Assembly: GCA_023459215.1 (NCBI GenBank)
Contig: JAEWVF010000018.1
Location: forward strand, 1-64,000
Direction of reading: 5' to 3'
Length of the DNA: 64,000 nt
Origin: Chloroflexota bacterium
GTDB taxonomy: Bacteria; Chloroflexota; Anaerolineae; Anaerolineales; Villigracilaceae
Part shown: positions 57,517-64,000 of the stretch, piece after piece
How positions within the stretch are numbered: the first letter of the stretch is position 1
Layout of the letters: each line of letters starts with the position of its first letter
Made by a program: the position numbers and the translations under genes
The notes under the pieces: model-generated
What the model saw: the letters and a program-made list of their open reading frames with translations, nothing else
The model's database searches: none
What the model was told of the DNA's origin: nothing

Positions 57517-59813
57517 ACAGATGCTCCTAAAAATAGCCGATTGAAGAGATACCGTATCACATGATACCGTATCTTCCAGGCGGCCTGGCTTGCTTTGGCT
57601 GTGTCACCGGGAGTACGGCTGTAAAGGGTCATTTCATGCTGCCGGGCCAGGGTATCGATTTCGTGAACAGCCTGCGGCAGAAGTTTCTTGAGTAATTCCA
57701 CCCGCTCGGCGGGTGTGATTGATTCCGGCTGGTTTTGTTTTAAAAGCGCCATGCTCTGATTGATAACATGGAAGGAGCGCTCGACATCTGTCAGCTCGCT
57801 CCAGCGTTGCCAGCGTTCCACCCAATTCGGGATACCCTGTCCGCGCCGGTTGTAGAACCAGACCACCGTTTGCAATGCCCTCATTTGGAATGGCTTCTGT
57901 TTATGAAGCCGCCATACGCCATAACCGGAGAAACCAATTGCGCTGATTATTATAATCCAGCGTAAAACGGTCTGGGTTGGGAATACGAATTTCGGCATAG
58001 CCGGTGATTCTTCTTCTGCGATGGGCTGTTCCGGCTCATCGTTGAATTCCGGAATCTGGCGCTCTTTCGGCTCGATGTCTGTTTGCGGTTCGCGCTCGAT
58101 GCCACTGGGGCGCACCAGCGCAGGCTGGTTGCCGGTCGGCTCGAACTCGACCCAGCCGATGCCGGGGAAATAAACCTCGGGCCAGGCATGGGCATCTTTT
58201 GAACGCACCACAAGCAATCCCGAGGAGCGTTGTCCCTGAGCGTAGCCGACCGCCAGGCGGGCCGGGATGCCCAGGGAGCGCAGCATCAGCACTTCGGTTG
58301 TGGCGTAATAGGTACAATATCCGCTTTTCCACTCGAACAGGAATTGCTCGACCGGGTTGGCTGCAAACGGCAGGGATGGAACGGTTTCACTGTAGGTAAT
58401 ATTTTCGCGCAGGTATTGGGTGATTCTGGCGGCCTTATCGTAGGGAGTGTCGGCCCCTTCGGTGATTCCAACCGCCAGGGCGGTAACGCGCGCCGGTAAA
58501 TCGCCGGGGACTGAAAGATAACGTTCAGCAATCCATTCGGGATATTCTTCTCCGGCCTCGCGCAGTTCGACGATGGTCGGGTTTTTCAAGATCGAGCGGG
58601 CGATATATTTTTCGCCGGGATTCAGGATGGGCGTTGCCCGCAAACCGTTGAAGTCGATCTGGGCTGGTTCGGCTGACCCGTAGATCAGTTCCGCTGGTCG
58701 GCTGACCCAAACAGCCTCGGGCTGGGTTACCAGGGTGGCCTGGGCGGCAAAAAGCCATTCGAATTCGAATTCTGCCAGGGTTTCTTCGCTGCCAGGCGTA
58801 AGAATCTCATCCGAGTTGGGAGAAAACGGGCGTTTCAGGGTTTGCGAACTCAGCCATTGCCCATTTTGGTAGGTTTCGTAAATACGAGCGCGCCAATAAT
58901 AGCGCGGCAGACTCGTGCTTGGCGTTCGTACGCGCAGGATGATGCCCTCACCCTGGTCGGCTTTGCTGCCCAGCCCGAGCACGTTCCCGTAGCGTTCCAC
59001 GGGCGGCGGCTTCTGGCTGGTCAGGGCGGCCAGGGCATTGTTGATACGTTCCTGTGAAATCTTGAAAGGACGGCTGATATCGTTCCACAGCTTTGTCGCC
59101 GCCGGCAGCGCTTTGGCCGGGGTGGGCAGCAGCCAGGCCAGCATAACAATGGTGATGGTGGCTACCAGGATGCTGCGGTTCAGGTCGAACTCTGGTTCCG
59201 GCCCGGTGAAAATTTGCTTTTCGCGCCACAGGCTGGCATTTTTCAGGTATTGGATGCGGCCAATGATAAGCAGGGCGGCAGCGAAATAGACCGCCAGGAT
59301 CCAGATGCGTTCGATTTTATAACCATCATAGTATTGGATGAGCAGCAGCGGCAGGCTGGGCGGCAGGAAACTGGCCAGGATGCGCTGCTTCTGCAAAACG
59401 GCCTGTCCGCTGTAAAGGCCGATAAACCAAAAAATAATACTGGCAAAGGCTACGAAAATTAGCGGGTCGTTCACTTCTTCGGCGCGGACAAGTTGGCCGA
59501 TCCCCAGGGAGAGACGCCCAAACAGGCTGGATAGGCGGACTGCCAACTCTTCCCGTCCGGGGGCTGCGCCCAGGAATAGCCAGGGCAGCATGACGATGCT
59601 GTATTCGAGGACCAGCAGCCTGCGGGCGAAATTTCCAAACTGGCAGATGGCCAGGACCAACCCCAAAATCCCACCGAAAATGGCCGCTCCCTGGGCGATG
59701 ACCAGGTCATCGGTCCAGCGAGTCACCACCAGCCGTCCCGAGGCCCCGGCCATCATGAAAACGAATAAAAGGGCAATCTGCCAATCCCAATTGTATTGTG
59801 GAGTCTTTTTCAT
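57513..59813 (-). CDS. TgpA-like transglutaminase membrane protein
   Basis: The product has 766 residues. Six or so N-terminal helices (about 10-210) are followed by an extracytoplasmic region and a transglutaminase-like core: Cys in WKSGYCTYYATTEVLML (about 498), His in KDAHAWPEVYFPG (about 540), and FEPTGNQPAL. A further transmembrane helix (about 635) and a cytoplasmic DUF4129-like tail end it. Proteins of this design often sit beside MoxR/DUF58 genes; here the partner is a cyclase instead. The promoter places the start at the ATG, so the mRNA may be leaderless. Confidence 0.9.
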   Translation of the reverse strand: MKKTPQYNWDWQIALLFVFMMAGASGRLVVTRWTDDLVIAQGAAIFGGILGLVLAICQFGNFARRLLVLEYSIVMLPWLFLGAAPGREELAVRLSSLFGRLSLGIGQLVRAEEVNDPLIFVAFASIIFWFIGLYSGQAVLQKQRILASFLPPSLPLLLIQYYDGYKIERIWILAVYFAAALLIIGRIQYLKNASLWREKQIFTGPEPEFDLNRSILVATITIVMLAWLLPTPAKALPAATKLWNDISRPFKISQERINNALAALTSQKPPPVERYGNVLGLGSKADQGEGIILRVRTPSTSLPRYYWRARIYETYQNGQWLSSQTLKRPFSPNSDEILTPGSEETLAEFEFEWLFAAQATLVTQPEAVWVSRPAELIYGSAEPAQIDFNGLRATPILNPGEKYIARSILKNPTIVELREAGEEYPEWIAERYLSVPGDLPARVTALAVGITEGADTPYDKAARITQYLRENITYSETVPSLPFAANPVEQFLFEWKSGYCTYYATTEVLMLRSLGIPARLAVGYAQGQRSSGLLVVRSKDAHAWPEVYFPGIGWVEFEPTGNQPALVRPSGIEREPQTDIEPKERQIPEFNDEPEQPIAEEESPAMPKFVFPTQTVLRWIIIISAIGFSGYGVWRLHKQKPFQMRALQTVVWFYNRRGQGIPNWVERWQRWSELTDVERSFHVINQSMALLKQNQPESITPAERVELLKKLLPQAVHEIDTLARQHEMTLYSRTPGDTAKASQAAWKIRYHVIRYLFNRLFLGASV

Positions 59814-59833
59814 AATATTGAGTGTACAATATT
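59814..59833. promoter_or_regulatory. Palindrome between divergent transglutaminase and PAP2 genes, with the tgpA-side promoter
   Basis: AATATTG (59814-59820), six bases, CAATATT (59827-59833) form a perfect inverted repeat. On the minus strand TTGACG (59850-59845), 18-base spacer and TACACT (59826-59821) make a promoter whose start would fall at about 59814, at the ATG (59813). On the plus strand TACAAT (59825-59830) is a possible -10. A repressor here would control both genes. Confidence 0.6.
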
Positions 59834-59867
59834 CGCAGCTTATTCGTCAAACTGCTATGGAGGCGTT

Positions 59868-60857
59868 ATGGAATGGCTCTGGCAAATCGGTGTAGATTTT
59901 ATCCTTTTGCTTCAGTCCATGGGGGCTTGGCTTGAAGCGCCCATGCAATTTTTCTCTTTTTTGGGCTCTGAAGAATTCTTTCTCTTGGGGCTGCCGGTTT
60001 TATATTGGTCGGTCAATGCCGACCTTGGGTTGCGCGTTGGGGTGATTCTGTTGCTGAGCGGCGCGGTCAATGACGCTTTCAAGCTGGCGCTGCATGGGCC
60101 TCGTCCTTATTGGTATAGCACTACGGTCAAGGCGTTTTCGGCTGAAACATCGTTCGGCGTACCTTCGGGACATGCCCAAATTGCTTCAGGGGTTTGGGGG
60201 ATGCTGGCCGCCCGGCTGGGCAAACGCTGGTTTTGGATTGTTGCCATTTTTGTTATTTTTATGATCGGGCTGTCCCGATTGTACCTGGGCGTTCACTTCC
60301 CGCACGATGTTTTGCTGGGCTGGTTGATCGGTTCGCTGGTGCTTTGGGGCTTGTTGAGCTTTTGGGATAGGGTTGCTTCCTGGGCAAAAGCCCAATCCCT
60401 TGGCCGCCAGGTTGGCTTGGCGTTTGTTGCCGCGTTGCTGCTGGTTCTCTGTTCGCTGATTCCCTACCTGGCCCTGCAAAGTTGGACATTACCTGCAGAA
60501 TGGGTTGCCAATGCGGCCACTGCCGGGGTGGATGAACTTCCTCACCCGATTACTTTGAATGGTATCTTGACTACTTCCGGAACCTTGTTTGGCCTTTTCG
60601 CCGGGTTGGCCTGGCTTAACCAGCGCGGTGGTTTCAGCGCCGAAGGAACCGTTAATCAGCGGATTTTGCGCTATGTGCTGGGAGTGCTGGGCGTGGGACT
60701 GGTCTGGTTTGGTTTGGGACAGATTTTCCCGCGCGGGGACGAGCTTGTGCCCTATATCCTGCGCTTCGGGCGTTACATTCTGGTTGGCTTGTGGGTTTCG
60801 GCTGGCGCGCCCTGGCTTTTCATCCGTTTTGGCCTGGCCCGACCGGCTCACGCATAG
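59868..60857 (+). CDS. PAP2-family membrane phosphatase
   Basis: The product has 329 residues from the ATG at 59868, with GGAGG 4 bases upstream. About eight helices. The acid-phosphatase motifs are KLALHGPRPYW (KX6RP), GVPSGHAQ (PSGH) and SRLYLGVHFPHDVLLG (SRX5HX3D). Likely acts on lipid phosphates such as undecaprenyl pyrophosphate or phosphatidate. The C-terminal ~130 residues carry extra helices not needed for catalysis. It is divergent from the transglutaminase. Confidence 0.9.
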   Translation: MEWLWQIGVDFILLLQSMGAWLEAPMQFFSFLGSEEFFLLGLPVLYWSVNADLGLRVGVILLLSGAVNDAFKLALHGPRPYWYSTTVKAFSAETSFGVPSGHAQIASGVWGMLAARLGKRWFWIVAIFVIFMIGLSRLYLGVHFPHDVLLGWLIGSLVLWGLLSFWDRVASWAKAQSLGRQVGLAFVAALLLVLCSLIPYLALQSWTLPAEWVANAATAGVDELPHPITLNGILTTSGTLFGLFAGLAWLNQRGGFSAEGTVNQRILRYVLGVLGVGLVWFGLGQIFPRGDELVPYILRFGRYILVGLWVSAGAPWLFIRFGLARPAHA

Positions 60858-60919
60858 GTTAACAAATTTGATTACAGGAAAAGTGACTTGAAATTAATGG
60901 ATGTATTATCCGGGTTTGA

Positions 60920-60925
60920 TATAAT
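60920..60925 (+). promoter_or_regulatory. -10 element of the Ser/Thr kinase gene
   Basis: TATAAT preceded by TTTGA; the -35 at 17 bases is weak (ATGGAT-like). ATG follows 37 bases later. Confidence 0.4.
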
Positions 60926-60961
60926 CACACCATTATCAAAGCTGGCTTGGATTGTGCTTAA

Positions 60962-63103
60962 ATGACCCTTGAACAAGGAACGTTGCTGAACGGGCGTTAC
61001 CGCATTGTTGATATTCTCGGCCAGGGGGGCATGGGATCAGTTTATCGCGCCATGGATGAGAATCTTGGCGTGGAAGTTGCTGTTAAAGAAAACCTCTTTA
61101 CTACAGATGAATATTCGCGCCAGTTCCGCCTCGAAGCGGTGATTCTGGCCAGTTTGCGCCATCCCAATTTGCCGCGTGTGACCGACCATTATGTGATCGA
61201 TAATGTCGGCCAATACCTTGTGATGGATTATATCGAAGGTGAAGACCTGCGCCAGCGCATGGAGCGCCAGGGGACAATCACCGAAGAAGATGCCATCCTG
61301 GTGGGGGCAGCCATGGCGGATGCCCTGGCCTACCTGCATTCGCGCAAGCCACCTGTGCTGCATCGCGATATTAAACCAGGCAACGTTAAAATCACCCCGG
61401 ATGGGCATGTTTACCTTGTGGATTTTGGCCTTGCCAAACTGATTCAGGGCAGTCAGACAACAACTACCGGCGCACGCGCAATGACGCCAGGCTATTCCCC
61501 TCCGGAACAATATGGCACCGCCCGCACCGATCCGCGCTCCGATATTTATTCCCTGGGTGCCACCCTCTACGCTGCCCTGACAGGTGTTATCCCTGAGGAT
61601 GGGTTGGCGCGGGTGATGGACAATATCCAGCTTACCCCTTTGCGCAAGCATAACCCCAATATTTCACGGCGTCTCGCGGCAGCCATTGAAAAGGCCATGG
61701 AAGCCTATCCCGATGACCGTTTTCAAAATGCGGAAGATTTGCGGCGCGCGTTGTTGAATGCCAGTTCAAAAACCCAGCGCTTGCTCGATATGGATTTGAA
61801 CATCAGCGTTTCCCCGCCGCCAGCTACCGGCAACGGTGAGTCTGGTTCTCCCGATTCGCCCACGGCTGCCCCAAAATCGGCCTTATCCAATTCGCTGACA
61901 TCGGTCTCCACCCGGATTCGACGACGTTTCCGCAAATTTGCATCCTCCGGCGCCTGGGTGGGATTGGCCGCACTGGCGATCCTGACGATTTTTTTGATCG
62001 GCCAGGGGAACCTGTCCACAGCCATGGTGGCGCTTTTGCCTCCCAGTGTTGTCCAAACCTATCTGCCTGGGGCGGCCCAGTCGGCAACTGCGGAACCGTT
62101 CGAACTATTCGAGGCTGAACCAACGGCAACTCCTACGGCAACGATTGATCAGACGCCAACAGCCCTGCCAACAGAAACGCCGTTACCCTCGCCTACCCAA
62201 ACCCCCCAGGGGGGAACGGGCATTATTGCCTTCGTTTCTGACCGGGCCGGGATTCCGCAAGTTTACTTGATGAATTCTGATGGCACGAATGTACGCCCGA
62301 TCACCAACGAGCAGGATGGAGCCTGTCAGCCGGATTGGTCGCCGGATGGCCAGAAAATAGTTTTTGTTTCTCCGTGCAAAACACGGGACGATTCATATCC
62401 CGGTTCGAGCCTGTACATCATAAATATTGATGGAACGGGAAAAACCCCACTGCCAACCACGCTGGGAGGCGATTTCGAGCCGGCCTGGTCGCCGGATGGG
62501 AAGAGGATTGCTTTCACCTCCCAGCGAGATGGTTACTTTGAAATATATGCTATCAATTTGGATAATAATCAAGTTGAACGACTAACCGATTCACGCAGTA
62601 TTAGTAGTGCTACTTTTGCCAGGCAACCTGCCTGGAACCCGTTTGGTACACAGATGGTTTATGTTCTTGGTCGTAGCACTGGCGCATCACAAATATGGAT
62701 TTCTCGTGGCCAACCATTAACAGTTCAACCGCAGAATCAGCATGAGCAACTAACGCCATCCGATAACACCATTAATTTTTTTCTGCCATCTTGGTCTCCT
62801 GATGGAGAAGTGATTATATTTAATCAGGCGAGTGGTAATGCGCTGCAAACCTTGATGCGTTTACGGTATGAGGAACGATTGAGCCGTACCGCAACCCGTG
62901 TTGATATACCTCCCCCTATCGTTGATGTTAGCTTCTCACCGGATGGCTTCTGGATTATTTTTGAGTCGAAAACAAGTGAGCAGGTTCGTCATGATATTTA
63001 TATCGCAACCGTTACCGGCGCGAGTGTTAAGCGTTTGACCACTGATCCGGGTTCGGATTTTGACCCGGTTTGGCGGCCATTGCCCAGACCTGCAACTCCT
63101 TAA
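60962..63103 (+). CDS. Ser/Thr protein kinase with an extracytoplasmic PD40 (TolB-like) propeller
   Basis: The product has 713 residues. The kinase domain (about 1-270) has the glycine loop LGQGGMGSVYRA, the Lys in VAVKENLF, catalytic LHRDIKPGNVKI, VDFGLAKL and GYSPPEQYGTARTDPRSDIYSLG. A linker and a transmembrane helix (about 330-350) follow, then a Thr/Pro-rich stalk, then PD40 beta-propeller blades (about 420-705) such as QPDWSPDGQKIVFVS and FEPAWSPDGKRIAFTS. The propeller would face outside. FHA and PP2C partners are at 43-46 kb. The 3' half is AT-richer than its kinase part. Confidence 0.94.
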   Translation: MTLEQGTLLNGRYRIVDILGQGGMGSVYRAMDENLGVEVAVKENLFTTDEYSRQFRLEAVILASLRHPNLPRVTDHYVIDNVGQYLVMDYIEGEDLRQRMERQGTITEEDAILVGAAMADALAYLHSRKPPVLHRDIKPGNVKITPDGHVYLVDFGLAKLIQGSQTTTTGARAMTPGYSPPEQYGTARTDPRSDIYSLGATLYAALTGVIPEDGLARVMDNIQLTPLRKHNPNISRRLAAAIEKAMEAYPDDRFQNAEDLRRALLNASSKTQRLLDMDLNISVSPPPATGNGESGSPDSPTAAPKSALSNSLTSVSTRIRRRFRKFASSGAWVGLAALAILTIFLIGQGNLSTAMVALLPPSVVQTYLPGAAQSATAEPFELFEAEPTATPTATIDQTPTALPTETPLPSPTQTPQGGTGIIAFVSDRAGIPQVYLMNSDGTNVRPITNEQDGACQPDWSPDGQKIVFVSPCKTRDDSYPGSSLYIINIDGTGKTPLPTTLGGDFEPAWSPDGKRIAFTSQRDGYFEIYAINLDNNQVERLTDSRSISSATFARQPAWNPFGTQMVYVLGRSTGASQIWISRGQPLTVQPQNQHEQLTPSDNTINFFLPSWSPDGEVIIFNQASGNALQTLMRLRYEERLSRTATRVDIPPPIVDVSFSPDGFWIIFESKTSEQVRHDIYIATVTGASVKRLTTDPGSDFDPVWRPLPRPATP

Positions 63104-63120
63104 AATATCTTAACTGCCGA

Positions 63121-63162
63121 AACCAAAACAGGCCGGGATTTTTATCCCGGCCTGTTTTGGTT
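63121..63162. terminator. Bidirectional terminator between the kinase gene and the last gene
   Basis: A 19-bp perfect stem (63121-63139 with 63144-63162, loop TTTT) with T-rich sequence after it and A-rich sequence before it. Confidence 0.85.
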
Positions 63163-63171
63163 TTATTAACC

Positions 63172-64000
63172 TTAAGCTGTCACTGCTGAGGCTGTCTGAC
63201 GGTTTTTCCACCAGTCCGTTAGCAGCATCCACAACGCTCCCAGGCCGAGCAAAACAACCACAACTTCGATCAGGAAGCCAAGAACCGGGATGGCGCGCAA
63301 GACAGCATACAGAACGATGCCCAGTGCCAACGGCCAGAATTTGTGATTTGCCAAACTGGGGTTGATTTTTTCAAGGATGAGCTTGCCGCCCAACAGGCTG
63401 ACCGCAATCTTGGTGATAAAAGATGTTGTCAGCACAAAGCTTACACTCAGACCGAACATGGCCAGCAACCCGCTCCAGATGAGCGCAGCGGAAAGTCCGC
63501 TCAAGGTCAGCAACCCAAAGATCATCCCGCCGACAATCATTACAAAGACAATCACCAGCAAGCTGAACAGGAAGGCAGCCCAGGCCACAAAGCCCCATCC
63601 GAAACTTGGCAACGGTTTTTCCTGAACCGTGTTTCCCAATTTGCCTAAGAGGGTGGGGAATACCCAAGCCAGGAACAACCCGGCAATAATCAGGCTGGCA
63701 ATGTTGCGAACAATGTCAACACCGGCATCCACCGCTTGTTCGGCTGGTGTGCGATTTTGGCGGTGAAGTTCACGCAATTCTTCTTCATTGTAAACTGGCT
63801 CGGTGCGTGTAATGCCTCCGCTGGCAACGGTTGCGGGCACTTTTAAGTCTCGGTCAGCAATATATTCCAACTTGCCGCCGATTTTGGCCTCCGGCCCAAA
63901 GGTCAGGCCAACTGCCAGGTTGGGCATGGTGATGGTTTGCTCGGGATCAAAGGTCATTGGGCCCATTTTTTGGCCTTCGTTTTCAACGCGTCCGAGCGCG
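63172..64000 (-). CDS. Membrane protein with an N-terminal polymer-forming-like segment (start outside window)
   Basis: The frame stays open to the right edge (reading ALGRVENEGQK before the first in-window ATG at 63966), so the start is beyond 64000. The N-terminal visible part (TMPNLAVGLTFGPEAKIGGKLEYIADRDLKV) looks like the short beta repeats of bactofilin-like polymer-forming proteins. Four or five transmembrane helices follow (for example IASLIIAGLFLAWVFPTLLG and FLIEVVVVLLGLGALWMLL). An adhesive or scaffold role at the membrane is possible; function unknown. Confidence 0.7.
   Translation of the reverse strand, partial: ALGRVENEGQKMGPMTFDPEQTITMPNLAVGLTFGPEAKIGGKLEYIADRDLKVPATVASGGITRTEPVYNEEELRELHRQNRTPAEQAVDAGVDIVRNIASLIIAGLFLAWVFPTLLGKLGNTVQEKPLPSFGWGFVAWAAFLFSLLVIVFVMIVGGMIFGLLTLSGLSAALIWSGLLAMFGLSVSFVLTTSFITKIAVSLLGGKLILEKINPSLANHKFWPLALGIVLYAVLRAIPVLGFLIEVVVVLLGLGALWMLLTDWWKNRQTASAVTA

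Noticed and set aside
56155..57564. A 469-codon open frame antisense to the adenylate cyclase gene
   Set aside because: The cyclase frame carries complete catalytic motifs; the antisense composition is that of a shadow.

Overview
The window reads as a chromosomal segment of an Anaerolineae-like member of the Chloroflexota. I infer this from gene content: many lipoproteins with Thr-Pro-rich linkers, a two-component sensor with a long propeller, a TrpB2-type synthase under a tryptophan T-box, a fused 2-oxoacid dehydrogenase E1, and class III cyclase / FHA / PP2C / Ser-Thr kinase signalling. No rRNA, tRNA, CRISPR array, transposase or phage gene was seen. Coding density is high. Base composition looks GC-rich overall, but the CotH gene (about 31.6-34.5 kb) and the restriction-modification pair (38.5-40.3 kb) look clearly AT-richer.

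Layout. 0-5 kb: end of a membrane protein, a secreted phosphodiesterase-like lipoprotein, an unknown Cys-rich protein, two GNAT acetyltransferases and a tiny membrane protein. 4.6-8.5 kb: LuxR-type response regulator and its propeller histidine kinase. 8.7-15.9 kb: a complete peptide-type ABC importer whose binding protein looks domain-rearranged and whose second permease carries a large extracytoplasmic insert. 16-21 kb: ssb, pepF, an unknown lipoprotein and trpB2. 21.2-21.6 kb: a well-preserved T-box riboswitch with a UGG (Trp) specifier, driving a 58-codon ORF and trpB2. 21.7-25.9 kb: an Rrf2 regulator and a Pst-like importer that share a 25-bp palindromic operator. 26.8-30 kb: NfeD-type protease, a winged-helix protein coupled to an unknown membrane protein, and an FkbM methyltransferase. 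30-35.7 kb: a DUF4956 - VTC polyphosphate polymerase - secreted LRR/CotH-kinase cassette followed by a glycosyltransferase. This is the best candidate for an undescribed system. 35.6-38.5 kb: hutI, a Ca/Na antiporter and an FmdB zinc ribbon. 38.5-40.3 kb: a NotI-like endonuclease with an N6-adenine methylase. 40.4-47.2 kb: fused E1, then a PP2C / VWA-FHA / membrane-protein operon. 47.3-49.9 kb: guaA, HIT, xpt. 50-54.9 kb: maf, a penicillin-binding protein, rsgA and holB. 55-60.9 kb: acyltransferase, adenylate cyclase and a TgpA-like transglutaminase, divergent from a PAP2 phosphatase. 61-64 kb: a Ser/Thr kinase with a PD40 sensor domain and a truncated membrane protein.

How they fit. The kinase (61 kb), the PP2C phosphatase and the FHA/VWA protein (43-46 kb) could form one phospho-signalling circuit. 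The DUF4956/VTC/CotH genes overlap or nearly touch and so are probably co-translated; they pair a predicted cytoplasmic polyphosphate-type polymerase with a predicted surface kinase-fold protein. All functions are predicted from sequence alone; no database search was run.
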